Shown: positions 1-8,923, counted from the stretch's first letter. The stretch is 64,000 nt of DNA from Corythucha ciliata (GCA_038030265.1 CM075937.1:1116001-1180000); one strand, 5' to 3'. Translations and numbers: made by a program. Notes: generated from the letters alone by a model not told the origin.

Positions 1-152
1 CTGTTTCAGTAATGATTCCTTGGAAGTTATGAAAACATAGTAGTTTGCCAATCAAATGGGTGCTAACTGTGTTGGTATCTTGTGCAAAAAAAAGTTTGTT
101 TAAGATCATTTAAGGCCAGTGGTGTTGTTTACACATAGCATCGGTCTATTGC

Positions 153-755
153 TTACAAGGGTGGTGTTTTAGATCTAACTTGGAAGACTGGAACCAATAA
201 CCGGACATATTTTATTACCCTAATACAGGCGGGTTTCGCATGCGAAACTACAACTGAAAATAGATATATAATAGATGCAAAGAGATAAGTGTAAGCGGTC
301 TCTCTATATAGGATCAACCAAATCTTATGCATAGAAAATATGTTGGTAAAAAATATTGCCATTATAAGATGATCCACCAGCGCAGAGAGCACTAAACTGA
401 TACAATTGCTTACCGCAAAACCATATCTACCCTTGAGCTTTAAAAAAAGCTTAAAGCCAATACTTGAAGCCACCAATACCGCACATAAAGAAGCTAAGAT
501 CAGTCCACTAATCGGCTTACCAGCGATAATGCAATAGGGCTTATTATATAATAAGCCAAACGTTGTCGTTGTGCACAATACGATACTTATAGTCGCCTTT
601 TTGCTACCATGATAGGTTGCTATAGCATTTAAAGCAAGCATTAAAACAGTAAAAGATAGCACGCAATATACTATCTTATTGGTAAAGTTAATGGACAATG
701 TAGCTACAAACAATAAACCAAGTTTATATAGATAGTTGTTTAAGTTCTTATTCAT
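153..755 (-). CDS. Multi-pass inner-membrane protein, possibly VUT/YhhQ-type transporter
   Basis: This 200-residue protein is almost entirely hydrophobic, with about six predicted membrane segments separated by short basic loops (for example KLKGRYG near residue 108). The segment around residues 113-135 (polar-hydrophobic SNCISLVLSALVDHLIM) resembles the conserved Ser/Asp helix of the VUT (vitamin uptake/queuosine precursor) transporter family, whose usual length is 200-240 residues. The membrane location is seen directly; the VUT assignment is inference from that pattern. It stands alone on the minus strand with no operon partner, and the neighbour upstream is a gene relic. It could instead be a lineage-specific membrane protein. 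Confidence 0.6.
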   Translation of the reverse strand: MNKNLNNYLYKLGLLFVATLSINFTNKIVYCVLSFTVLMLALNAIATYHGSKKATISIVLCTTTTFGLLYNKPYCIIAGKPISGLILASLCAVLVASSIGFKLFLKLKGRYGFAVSNCISLVLSALVDHLIMAIFFTNIFSMHKIWLILYRETAYTYLFASIIYLFSVVVSHAKPACIRVIKYVRLLVPVFQVRSKTPPL

Positions 756-904
756 ATTACTTATTGTTTTATATTATACGCTATTTTAAATATAAGGTTC
801 TGTTCACTTAAGGTATCTCTTATAGGTTTGAATCAGTTATTCCCCCTGCTTATTTAGATCCTGTATTACCGAACCAGCTGCTCCTTTATAGAATTGAACA
901 GCAA

Positions 905-1132
905 TTACGCCTCTAAGTGTTCTTTATGTATTTCATAGTCCCAGTTGTCTATCATTCTAGTTTGCTCATTGAAATTAACACCTAGCAATATAATGGTTTT
1001 TGCTCTGAGTAAATAATAGATAAAGTTGGTAAACTTATTATTTTGATCATGATTTTTTATGCTATAAAGATAGAATAAATGTAAATTTACCATTATTTTA
1101 TTTTTTATCATTCCAATACCTAACCATACCAA
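905..1132 (-). pseudogene. C-terminal relic of an AAA-ATPase/PDDEXK protein
   Basis: The last 45 residues (RAKTIILLGVNFNEQTRMID..) match the extreme C-terminus of the two full-length AAA-ATPase/PDDEXK proteins at 8924 and 41236 (KAKEIILLGINFD...SIDSWAHEI). The ATPase and nuclease parts are missing, so this is a broken remnant and not a functional gene. The open frame probably has a fortuitous start. The roughly 145 bp downstream (756-904) hold nothing recognisable. Confidence 0.6.
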
Positions 1133-1222
1133 GTGGCTTTTTAGGATTATAGGCTATTATTTAATAAAGAAGGTTAGATCTACCTAGAATATGGATTTAT
1201 ATAAATAAACGGAATAAGCGTT

Positions 1223-3016
1223 ATGCGTCTTTATCTATGGTTACTTTTATTATCGTTTATTCGACCCTTAGAGGCTACTGCTAAAGCAAAGCCTAGAGTA
1301 GGGTTAGGCATGTCAAATCGGGACGCACAAGCGCTATATTTGCAATATGAAGCAGCCAAAAAAGTATACAAATCAAAAGACTATGCCGAGGCAAAGTCAT
1401 TATTTAATAGGCTTAGCACTGTGCAGCACCCTCACTCCCTTTCGCCTTACATCCATTTTTACCATGCATTGGCAGCCTATCACAATGGAGAAAAAGCAAT
1501 TGCGCGAAAGGTTTTTTTCGAGATACAGTACCAATGCCCAAATTGGGACAAACGAGATGAAATCCACTACTGGTGTGCACAGTGTGCGTTTGAAGAGGGC
1601 GATTCTGCAGCAGCCTTATCATCTCTGGCTTTGATTCGAGATAAGCATATGGGTCAATCGGTTTTGCAAATGAAAAAGTACTTCCTTAAGAAAATAGAAA
1701 ACTATACATTCTTACAAGAACTCATCAAAAAATTTCCAGATGACACTATAATCAAAGATATATTACATAAAAAAGTGGCGCGATCGGCTTACCTTACACA
1801 AGATTTTACCTTATTAAATAACTTAAAGCAGCAATATAAGTTCTCAGATTATACATACGATCCTTTAAAAAACTTGGTCTCTAAACGTAGGGCTGTTTAT
1901 AATATAGCACTTTTCCTCCCCTTCTTTGTAGAAGAATTGGATTATGAAGCATGTACAGATCACTTTGTTATTGAGCTATATCAGGGTATACAACTGGCTA
2001 TAGAAGAGCTTGCCCAAAAGGGCATAGTTATGAATCTTTTTGTATTTGACACCAAAAAAGATGCAAAAGTTACAGCAACATTACTGGAACAAGAAAGCAT
2101 GCCCTATATGGATCTCATCATAGGCCCACTTTATCCCAATACAATTCCATTGGTTGCTGCATTTGCTAAAAAACACAAGATTAACCTTGTAAATCCTATT
2201 TCAGATAATGCTGCTGTAACCCATGGTAATCCATTTGCTTTTCTTTTTCAGCCTGACCTAGCAACCTATGCACAAACCGCAGCAGCACTTACATTAAGCG
2301 ATATAGCGCATACAACAGAAACACCTTGTATAGCCGTCTTTTACGGTATAGAAGAGAAGGATGTCTTACAAGCCACCCTATATAAAGATAGGGTTGAGCA
2401 GGCATTAGATAGGCCAATAGATCTGTTTGTACAACTTTCTAATGAAGCAATTAAAAACTTTTTTGAACAAGCTACCAACCAAGAAACATCAGAAGTTGAA
2501 GCCACTGACGAAGATAGCTTCGATTGCACAAAGCTAACCCATATCTATGTACCCTCTCAAGATGAGTTGCTTATTTCTAATGTTATAAGTCTTTGCTTAA
2601 AACTGCGCATTAAGCCACAAATTATAGGTCATGAGCAATGGATCAAAAAAGAAATATTACCTATTCATCAACTCAGAAAGTTGCCTATTGTATGCTTAGC
2701 ACCCAACTATATCGATTATAGTAGACCTACCTTAAGTGCCTTTCGAGAAAAGTTTTTTAAAAACAATGCTATATACCCCAATGAAAAAAGTTACATTGGC
2801 TATGAAATGATGCTGTTTTTTGGCCGGATGTTGGCAAAGTATGGTACCTATTTTCAAAAAGAATGGGAAAATATGCATTACAATGGCCTCATTTTTCAAG
2901 GTTTATCGTATGGCAAGCACCATTCTAATCAATATATTCCAGTACTCCGCTTCGCTCAAGATAAATTTATAATTGATACCGCGCTATTAAATGGGAAAAT
3001 AGCCTCAAGGTTTTAA
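1223..3016 (+). CDS. Exported periplasmic-binding-type protein with TPR-like N-terminus
   Basis: A 597-residue protein with a cleavable-looking signal peptide (residues 1-19, MRLYLWLLLLSF..). Residues about 33-190 look like short helical TPR-type repeats (YEAAKKVYKSKDYAEAKSLFNRL; YHNGEKAIARKVFFEI). Residues about 225-590 form a type-I periplasmic-binding fold of the Leu/Ile/Val-binding or LpoA-like kind (YNIALFLPFF..., DLIIGPLYPNT..., KINLVNPISDNAAVT). In other Bacteroidota such proteins are annotated as ABC substrate-binding or LysM/ligand-binding proteins. It is single copy and intact, with an undamaged frame unlike much of the surroundings, which suggests a chromosomal housekeeping role. 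The 3' end overlaps the convergent PLD gene by 12 bp. The substrate is unknown. Confidence 0.75.
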   Translation: MRLYLWLLLLSFIRPLEATAKAKPRVGLGMSNRDAQALYLQYEAAKKVYKSKDYAEAKSLFNRLSTVQHPHSLSPYIHFYHALAAYHNGEKAIARKVFFEIQYQCPNWDKRDEIHYWCAQCAFEEGDSAAALSSLALIRDKHMGQSVLQMKKYFLKKIENYTFLQELIKKFPDDTIIKDILHKKVARSAYLTQDFTLLNNLKQQYKFSDYTYDPLKNLVSKRRAVYNIALFLPFFVEELDYEACTDHFVIELYQGIQLAIEELAQKGIVMNLFVFDTKKDAKVTATLLEQESMPYMDLIIGPLYPNTIPLVAAFAKKHKINLVNPISDNAAVTHGNPFAFLFQPDLATYAQTAAALTLSDIAHTTETPCIAVFYGIEEKDVLQATLYKDRVEQALDRPIDLFVQLSNEAIKNFFEQATNQETSEVEATDEDSFDCTKLTHIYVPSQDELLISNVISLCLKLRIKPQIIGHEQWIKKEILPIHQLRKLPIVCLAPNYIDYSRPTLSAFREKFFKNNAIYPNEKSYIGYEMMLFFGRMLAKYGTYFQKEWENMHYNGLIFQGLSYGKHHSNQYIPVLRFAQDKFIIDTALLNGKIASRF

Positions 3017-3589
3017 CCATTCTCCAACTGCTGCTCTTATATACCAATTATTTTTAAACTGTTTGTTGACCTTTTTCCCGGTTATCACCAGCAAATTTTC
3101 TGCATTTCTGGCTTGCGCTCCATGCGTCCAATTAAAAGAACCTGTAAGCACATACTCATCATCAATAATCATAACTTTATTATGTGCATATCCAACGGTT
3201 TTATCAATTATAATCGGAATGCCATGTTGCAACAACCTACGAACTTTACTTGCTTTGGTAGTCTGCGCATTTTTATCTATTAACAACCGAACCTCTACCC
3301 TATTCTGATGCGCCTCTATCAGAGCATCTGCAATCCTATTAGAGGTGATCACATAAGCCTGCACAAGAACTAATGCCTTAGCAGATAGAATCTTATGAAC
3401 AATAATATCCATACAAGGATCCTCTGGCGCAAACCAAACTTGTATGGCTAAGTCAGTGTCAGATCGACTGGAAGTATTGCAAGCCGTGTAATGTACCAAT
3501 AGGCTACTAAAGGCAATGGCGACGGTTCCTAAAAACTTAACCCATGCATGCCCTGTACGAGGCAACTTTCGAAAAGTAGATTTTTTCAT
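3005..3589 (-). CDS. Phospholipase D-like nuclease, single HKD motif
   Basis: A 194-residue protein with one PLD catalytic motif: H136-x-K138-x4-D143, followed by G150-S151-x-N153 and E164. Single-HKD proteins such as the Nuc endonuclease work as dimers and cut DNA or phosphodiester lipids. The N-terminus has a basic stretch, a hydrophobic segment (about residues 17-33) and a lipobox-like YTAC ending at Cys37, so export or membrane anchoring is likely. Its first 27 codons and about 80 bp upstream are duplicated in front of an IS110 remnant at 4951-5120. It overlaps the end of the convergent upstream gene by 12 bp. Nuclease rather than lipase activity is inferred from family and size. Confidence 0.8.
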   Translation of the reverse strand: MKKSTFRKLPRTGHAWVKFLGTVAIAFSSLLVHYTACNTSSRSDTDLAIQVWFAPEDPCMDIIVHKILSAKALVLVQAYVITSNRIADALIEAHQNRVEVRLLIDKNAQTTKASKVRRLLQHGIPIIIDKTVGYAHNKVMIIDDEYVLTGSFNWTHGAQARNAENLLVITGKKVNKQFKNNWYIRAAVGEWLKP

Positions 3590-3670
3590 GAATGTTTTTA
3601 AATATAACTATGTGGGTATACATTTCAGATAAGTTCATCTGATTTCAAAATCAGTTCGCATGCCTTGTAT
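3507..3670 (-). repeat. Duplicated 5' module, copy 1 (partner 4951-5120)
   Basis: About 165 bp covering the first 27 codons of the PLD gene and its leader is repeated with few changes at 4951-5120. Shared landmarks are the peptide MKKSTFRKLPRTGHAWVK and the leader AAATATAACTATGTGGG. Homology stops abruptly inside both reading frames, which points to a segmental duplication or IS-linked rearrangement. Confidence 0.8.
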
Positions 3671-3864
3671 GAAATATTTTCTATTGTATATAAAAATTTA
3701 GTGTCATTCTTTTTTTCCCGCTGGGCAATCGTTGGTTGCATTATTTTACTGTGTGCCAAACTTTTATTGGTGGCCATGGGCCAATTCAGGAATTGCAAAA
3801 TATAATCGCTTAAAAACCATTGCGTTGAACGTACGACAACAGATACTAACAAGAAGCTATACAA
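3625..3864 (-). CDS. Short hypothetical open frame, doubtful
   Basis: A 79-codon frame whose start overlaps the end of the Rpn gene by 8 bp. I recognise no family. The residues after about 60 run into the duplicated PLD leader. It could be the decayed tail of a lost gene or chance coding between two real genes. The only supporting evidence is position and strand (same direction, 4-8 bp overlap with the upstream gene). Confidence 0.2.
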   Translation of the reverse strand: MYSFLLVSVVVRSTQWFLSDYILQFLNWPMATNKSLAHSKIMQPTIAQREKKNDTKFLYTIENISYKACELILKSDELI

Positions 3865-4732
3865 GACCCTCGACTTGAGATCGAGACAAACCAGTAAGGA
3901 GCATAATATCCTCCAAATGGTAGCCCTTGAACAGCATAGCCTTAGCTATAGCAAAGGCTTTTTCTTTTTCTCCCTCTAGCTTGCCTGCTAGTCGCGCTTC
4001 GTTTCTAGCTTTCTCTATTGTATTCGCTTCTATTCTTAGCCATTTTAAGTGATCTTCATAAGCCATTCTTTCCTCATCGGTAAAGTTCATCGTCGCTAAA
4101 ACATGCAAAGCCTTCTTTAGGGTACTATTGGCCAACGGTTCAGGTAAGTTATCTTTGTTGAATAAGTCGTTCCGGGTAAGAAAAGCAGTCCAAATGTCTA
4201 GTGCATTTTTTATCTTTTTCAATAAGGTTTTTAGATCTTCATTGGGATCTTTACTGAACTTAATCAGCTCTATCGTATGCAATTCTAAATCGGTAAAATA
4301 AGGCAGCCCACTCTCTTTTTCTTTGATATGGAATACATTATGATACTTATCTGCACCCAGAATAGAAGTAAAGTTCAATATATGGATCCCTATTGCCTTA
4401 TTAAGGGTATGATATCCTGTTCCACTCTTTAACTGTTCCGTATACAGCTTAGCCCAGTAATATAAAGCACGCTTATCATAATCTGATTCATCTGTGATTT
4501 GAATTTCTATATTAAACCTTTTGCCTGTTTCCCCTACTGCTTTTATATCTAGTATAGAGAGTTTATCCGTTCTAAAATTTTTTGGGTTATAGGGGTTTAG
4601 TAGGGTAACATCTATCACTTGATCTTCTGGTGCAACAGTAGCATTTATTAAGGAAATCAGCAGATCTTTATTTTCTTCTACACCAAAGATTTTCTTGAAT
4701 GCCAAACCTACTTTTGGGGTAATTTTTTCCAT
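3857..4732 (-). CDS. Rpn-family PD-(D/E)XK nuclease / putative transposase (TIGR01784 type)
   Basis: A 291-residue protein opening with the family signature TPKVGLAFKKIFG. The PD-(D/E)XK core is visible as D62 (LSILDIKA) followed by E76-x-Q78 (FNIEIQIT). Family members (PDDEXK nuclease family transposase, Rpn) make DNA breaks and promote RecA-independent recombination. The C-terminus (about 245-291) is a charged Glu/Lys/Gly linker followed by IAKAMLFKGYHLEDIMLLTG, the small module found at the end of other proteins in this window. All conserved residues are present and the length is normal, so it is probably active. It shares little with the two Transposase_31-like Rpn genes at 26469 and 37888. 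Confidence 0.85.
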   Translation of the reverse strand: MEKITPKVGLAFKKIFGVEENKDLLISLINATVAPEDQVIDVTLLNPYNPKNFRTDKLSILDIKAVGETGKRFNIEIQITDESDYDKRALYYWAKLYTEQLKSGTGYHTLNKAIGIHILNFTSILGADKYHNVFHIKEKESGLPYFTDLELHTIELIKFSKDPNEDLKTLLKKIKNALDIWTAFLTRNDLFNKDNLPEPLANSTLKKALHVLATMNFTDEERMAYEDHLKWLRIEANTIEKARNEARLAGKLEGEKEKAFAIAKAMLFKGYHLEDIMLLTGLSRSQVEGLV

Positions 4733-4763
4733 AATATATTATATTTTTTAGTGGTTAAGCAGT

Positions 4764-5039
4764 CTAAGAGCTGACCTCTAATTTAGATATATGTCCATCT
4801 ACATAAAAAGTATTGTCTCGGACAATAGCAAATACTTGTCTAATAAGTTTGTTAGCTACTGCAATCAGTGCCCCTTTACTAGGGTTACCCCTTTCTTTTA
4901 ACCCTTCATAAAAGTCCTTATAGGCCTTATTAAAGCGTATAGCGGACCAAGAAGCTATAAAGGCAATGGCGACGGTTCCTAAAAGCTTAACCCATGCATG
5001 CCCTGTACGAGGCAACTTTCGAAAAGTAGATTTTTTCAT
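4764..5039 (-). pseudogene. IS110-family transposase C-terminal fragment fused to PLD 5' end
   Basis: Residues 1-27 copy the N-terminus of the PLD protein at 3005-3589. Residues 28-80 (ASWSAIRFNKAYKDFYEGL, then KGALIAVANKL) match the conserved C-terminal part of IS110/IS1111 transposases. The DEDD catalytic domain and serine region are absent, so this cannot be an active transposase. The frame is an accidental chimera made by a rearrangement with its breakpoint near 4951. The 294 bp upstream (5040-5333) contain the duplicated leader and a stem-loop but no gene. Confidence 0.7.
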
Positions 5040-5120
5040 GAATGTTTTTAAATATAACTATGTGGGTATACATTTCATATAAGTTCATCTCATTTCAAAA
5101 TCAGTTCTCATGACTTGTAT
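4951..5120 (-). repeat. Duplicated 5' module, copy 2 (partner 3507-3670)
   Basis: Second copy of the PLD 5' module, in the same orientation and about 1.44 kb away. The leader stays similar through CATTTCATATAAGTTCATCT (copy 1: CATTTCAGATAAGTTCATCT) and diverges after CTTGTAT. Confidence 0.8.
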
Positions 5121-5144
5121 ATTGGAATTGTATTTATTTTTTTG

Positions 5145-5167
5145 ATGCAGCTGTAAAAAAGCTGCAT
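5145..5167. other. Stem-loop in intergenic region
   Basis: Seven-base perfect arms ATGCAGC and GCTGCAT flank a 9-nt A-rich loop, directly after a T-run. The T-run is on the wrong side for a terminator of either neighbouring minus-strand gene, so its role is unclear. Confidence 0.4.
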
Positions 5168-5333
5168 GGAGCAAAGTAACACGTTAATTGAGACTAAAGA
5201 CTATCAGATATTGAGGCCATTGTTTTATAAAAACTTAATTTTCTATTGCAACGGCCTCATTACGAAAAATATTTATGCCGCGTGGTATATTCCTAAGTTG
5301 ATTTGAATTAGATTACCAGATTTATGCAGTTTG

Positions 5334-7151
5334 CTATCCTACTTCTTGAAAGTAACCAGCGGCATTAACGGTAAGGTTTTTACGTGACATCACCTGAAAG
5401 CCATATTCCGCATCTCGTTGGTGTACTTCAATAGATGCTTCTGTAACATTGAGTTTTATAGGATCACATTTTAAGCCTATAAGAACTTTCTTATGGCATA
5501 AATCGTATTGAATACTATAATCTTTACTATGTATTTGCTCCAGAGCGTATAAGGGTGGTTTATCTATTTTTAACTCAAAAATATAGACAGTGCTTTGATC
5601 ATTATATTGGTCCTCCATAACGATATCTGTACGGCCTATTCCACTATCTCTTTCAGCACTGGCCCACGTATCATCAGTGGTATGAAAGGCACCATTAAGA
5701 AAGGAATATAAAGCACCCTGAAAGCTCTTTTCGGTTTTATCCAGAAAACGATAACCTGCTTTGGACAAACAAGCGCTACGAATGACGTTAAGAAAAGAAA
5801 CCCATTTTTCTTTTCTTAAAGATTCTAAAATAGAAGTGCTACATATTTTTCCTGCTTCTTGTTGTTTTTGAGATATAAACCTAGATAATGTCAGCTTTAA
5901 AGAGGATTTAACTTCTTGATTAGGAAATTTTAAATAGTAGTCCGTTGCGTTTTTATCTTCTCTTGTATCCTCTTTAAATCCATTAGGATCTAAGGTAAGA
6001 TAGCCTGTTTGGTACATTAAAGGGAATAAGGATATTTTGGAAAGAGAGTCTGACAGGCTTTCAAAGTCTATCTTATTGATTGCGAAACTAGGTTTATCCC
6101 AAGCGATCGTAAATCTATCGATATTGTTTTTAATTTGCTGTAGTAAGATGGCAGGGTTACCAGAGTTAGACCAGTAATTACCAAATGATTTATCTCTAAA
6201 AAATTTTAATATAGAATCTGGATTATAAACGCTCATGATTTTATCAGCTGTAAAGCTATAACCATTATAATAATCCTTTAACTCTTGTTTTAGTTGAATA
6301 AGTGTGTATTTTTCTTCCTTTGTATTTTTCCTGTTGAGTTTTTCAAGTACTGGATTAACAATTATATCCTTGCTAAGCAGTAGATCATCAATATCCTCTT
6401 CAGTATAGCCCAACATTTCCGCATAGTCCTCATGTAATGATATATCATTGGCCGAGTTAGCGCCTGAAGTAAGACCAGATAGATGAAATTTAGTTACGCC
6501 CGTTACAAAGATAAATTTACAGCCCTTCTGGCGACTTTTTAAAGTTGTGAAAAAACTTTCGATAACATCTAGGATTCTTTCATATTGATTATCTGGAGCC
6601 TTTATTAGCGGACGATCATACTCATCGATTAAGATAATAGGGGTAGGTTCATAATTATCTAGTTTATGCAGTAAATCAATTACTCTATTTATGTAATCTT
6701 CGCATGCTTCCTCCACCGAAATATTTATCTTATCGTGTATCTCATAAAGCTCGGCAATATTATATAATTTTCTGTTAAGGCTCTTTTTTAATTCCATTGA
6801 GTTGTCTTTAGCCAACTCAGAAAAATTCAACCAAATAACCGGATATTTTGTCCATTTGTATGTTTTATCTTCATAAATAGCACACCCTTTAAATAATGCT
6901 TTATTCCCTTTTGCTATTTGGTCTATGGTATCTAGGAGTAGAGATTTACCAAATCTGCGTGGTCTTGTAAAGAAGTAATAAGTTCCCTCATCCTCAAAAA
7001 ATTTAGAAATATAATCAGTTTTATCTGCATAAAATCCAGCCTCTATCATCTGTTTGGCACTAGATTTACCAATAGGAACATGTACACCTCTGTGAACAAT
7101 TTTTTGTCGCTCTTCGTTGCTTAATCTTTTATCCTTTTTTTTATATTCCAT
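5334..7151 (-). CDS. AAA-ATPase with C-terminal PD-(D/E)XK nuclease domain (AAA-ATPase_like + PDDEXK_9)
   Basis: A 605-residue protein. Residues about 22-70 hold the family opening (VPIGKSS..., YADKT) and the Walker A variant RPRRFGKS at 63-70. A Walker B segment PIILIDEYDRP follows near residue 172, and FVTGVTKFHLSGL near 215 is the usual sensor region. The C-terminal nuclease fold shows GRTDIV then YIFELKID (D...E-x-K). Members are abundant in Bacteroidota and are thought to act as nucleases in mobile-element or defence contexts; their function is not established. It is intact, is followed by two RadC-like genes on the same strand, and differs clearly from the other four copies in the window. 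Confidence 0.85.
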   Translation of the reverse strand: MEYKKKDKRLSNEERQKIVHRGVHVPIGKSSAKQMIEAGFYADKTDYISKFFEDEGTYYFFTRPRRFGKSLLLDTIDQIAKGNKALFKGCAIYEDKTYKWTKYPVIWLNFSELAKDNSMELKKSLNRKLYNIAELYEIHDKINISVEEACEDYINRVIDLLHKLDNYEPTPIILIDEYDRPLIKAPDNQYERILDVIESFFTTLKSRQKGCKFIFVTGVTKFHLSGLTSGANSANDISLHEDYAEMLGYTEEDIDDLLLSKDIIVNPVLEKLNRKNTKEEKYTLIQLKQELKDYYNGYSFTADKIMSVYNPDSILKFFRDKSFGNYWSNSGNPAILLQQIKNNIDRFTIAWDKPSFAINKIDFESLSDSLSKISLFPLMYQTGYLTLDPNGFKEDTREDKNATDYYLKFPNQEVKSSLKLTLSRFISQKQQEAGKICSTSILESLRKEKWVSFLNVIRSACLSKAGYRFLDKTEKSFQGALYSFLNGAFHTTDDTWASAERDSGIGRTDIVMEDQYNDQSTVYIFELKIDKPPLYALEQIHSKDYSIQYDLCHKKVLIGLKCDPIKLNVTEASIEVHQRDAEYGFQVMSRKNLTVNAAGYFQEVG

Positions 7152-7221
7152 ATCCTATTCCATTTTATTTAGGGATGTACAATATTGCTACATACTGCAA
7201 GGTAGATAGTTTTTATATAAT

Positions 7222-7953
7222 TTAATCGCCCCGGATTAGCTGTTCTACTTGATTGATGGATAAACCAGTAATACGTATAATTTTTTCTACTGGATCTCCC
7301 TCTTGTAGCATTGCCTTTGCAATTGCTATGTTGCGATTCTGTTCCCCTAATTGGATACCCTCTATCTTACCTTCTTTATGGCCTATCTTTCTGCCTTTTT
7401 CTTTGATTTCCTTTTTCTTTGTTTTAATTTCTTCTTTAAATTCTTTTTCTATGATATCCAGCTTTGTATCAAAGTCCTGTTTAACTTCAAAGCTTGGAAT
7501 ATATTTAACACTCTTACGGAGTTTATCCATTAGACCATAATTATCAAAGCTATAATACCCACAATATTGCCTTTCTGAGATGATTAAATGATCCATAACA
7601 TGGATATCTAGTATTCTACCTACTTGAATCATCCGATCCGTAGCATCCAGATCATGCGCAGAAGGTTTCATTTCTCCACAGGGATGGTTATGAATCATAA
7701 TAATGCCAGCTGCTTTTTTTTGGGATGGTACACTCATGATTTCCTTAGGCTCTACAGCCGTAAAATAGGAACTCCCTACACTAACCAGTTCGATATTGAC
7801 GATAAGATTGCGTACACTGAGTGCAATGACCCATAAGTGCTCTTTCGTTAAATCTGGTTTATCGTCTCTTTCTAGAATAGTAAGCATCACATTATAGGCA
7901 TCAAATGCATCATGAACCGCAATTTTATCCTGGTTACTTAAATAGATGAGCAT
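7222..7953 (-). CDS. RadC-like JAB/MPN metalloprotein with Rpn-type C-terminal tail
   Basis: A 243-residue protein. Residues about 10-140 are a RadC/JAB domain with the full JAMM set: E55, H88-N-H90-P-x-G93 and S98-x-x-D101. RadC-like proteins are frequent on mobile elements; their biochemical role is uncertain despite the DNA-repair name. The N-terminal HhH domain of classical RadC is absent, so this is the short mobile-element form. Residues about 175-243 form a charged, Gly/Glu/Lys-rich linker and then IAKAMLQEGDPVEKIIRITG, the same tail that ends the Rpn nucleases here. That fusion is unusual. It lies 45 bp upstream (in transcription terms, downstream) of a second RadC-like gene, suggesting co-transcription. 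Confidence 0.85.
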   Translation of the reverse strand: MLIYLSNQDKIAVHDAFDAYNVMLTILERDDKPDLTKEHLWVIALSVRNLIVNIELVSVGSSYFTAVEPKEIMSVPSQKKAAGIIMIHNHPCGEMKPSAHDLDATDRMIQVGRILDIHVMDHLIISERQYCGYYSFDNYGLMDKLRKSVKYIPSFEVKQDFDTKLDIIEKEFKEEIKTKKKEIKEKGRKIGHKEGKIEGIQLGEQNRNIAIAKAMLQEGDPVEKIIRITGLSINQVEQLIRGD

Positions 7954-7998
7954 AACATTATCTTGTTTTGATACAAGTAAGCCCTACACATTACTTGC

Positions 7999-8574
7999 TC
8001 ATTTTATTTGGTTTATTTGATTTAATTCTTCTTCTATGGCTTTATCAATGAGATAGGACTTATCATTCTTTTTACGTTTAGCATTTACTTCTTTTTTTAC
8101 AGCCTTGCCTATTGCTAAACTTGGAATAGCGTATTTCGTACTGGATCTTAATTGATCCATTAATCCACTATTTTGAAAACTATAATAGGTCTTTGGCGTC
8201 ACAATGAGATGATCTAGGAGCTTTATATTGATGATATTGCCCACCTGTATCAAACGATCTGTAAGGTCCATATCTTCTTCTGTAGGCTGTAATAGCCCAG
8301 TAGGGCTATTATGGACCAATACAATGCCATATGCCTTTTTCTGTAGGGGCATGCTAAATACCTCTGCAGGGATGGAAGCAGTATCTAAATAAGAACACAG
8401 CGCTACCAGTTCTACATTTAAAATCATACGTGCGTTGTCTAAAGCAACGGTCCAAATATATTCTTTGGTTAGATCTGGTTTATCCCGTAGATTGAGTAGG
8501 GTACGTATAATACCATATACATCATATGCATCACGTACAGGTATACATGGTAAATCTTTGTTATCTATCGACAT
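7999..8574 (-). CDS. RadC-like JAB protein with defective JAMM motif
   Basis: A 191-residue paralogue of the next gene, alignable from the start (DAYDVYGIIRTLLNLRDKPD against DAFDAYNVMLTILERDDKPD). E55 and H88 are kept, but the second metal-binding histidine is serine: H88-N-S90-P-T-G93, followed by TEED101 in place of SxxD. Without that ligand zinc binding is probably lost, so it may be a structural or regulatory partner, or a decaying copy. It lacks the Rpn-like tail of its neighbour and ends in a short Lys/Glu-rich helix. The two genes probably form one transcript. Confidence 0.8.
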   Translation of the reverse strand: MSIDNKDLPCIPVRDAYDVYGIIRTLLNLRDKPDLTKEYIWTVALDNARMILNVELVALCSYLDTASIPAEVFSMPLQKKAYGIVLVHNSPTGLLQPTEEDMDLTDRLIQVGNIINIKLLDHLIVTPKTYYSFQNSGLMDQLRSSTKYAIPSLAIGKAVKKEVNAKRKKNDKSYLIDKAIEEELNQINQIK

Positions 8575-8635
8575 AACGTTTTATTTATAAAACTATAAAC
8601 TAAAAAAAATCATATTAAGTGCACATAAATATCCG

Positions 8636-8845
8636 TTATGAAGATAAAAAACTATTCAATGCATCATGAATAAGATTTGTCTTAGAATAATAAATATCCC
8701 CTGACATACGCTTTTTACGTATGTACGCTTCTATTTTATCTACTATTTCTTTAGAGACCACAAAACCCATTCTAGCCATAGTTAACAACTTTTTTTGCCA
8801 CAGTGATGAACGGAAACTATTCATATATCTTTTATATATATGCAT
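8636..8845 (-). CDS. Small ribbon-helix-helix-like DNA-binding protein
   Basis: The core GFVVSKEIVDKIEAYIRKK followed by YSKTNLIHDALNSFLS has the strand-helix-helix pattern of CopG/Arc-type regulators: a short beta strand, an amphipathic helix, a turn, then a second helix. The ORF opens at 8845, but Met23 (8779) is the more natural start, giving about 47 residues, because the preceding residues lack family character. It lies just upstream of the RadC-like pair on the same strand and might regulate them. The fold is inferred from sequence pattern only. Confidence 0.5.
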   Translation of the reverse strand: MHIYKRYMNSFRSSLWQKKLLTMARMGFVVSKEIVDKIEAYIRKKRMSGDIYYSKTNLIHDALNSFLSS

Positions 8846-8923
8846 GCGATATTAACGGTATTAAGGATGCAAGGATGCTAGGAAAAACTTGGCGCTGCAA
8901 TAAACTGGCAAGAGTCTTTCGTT

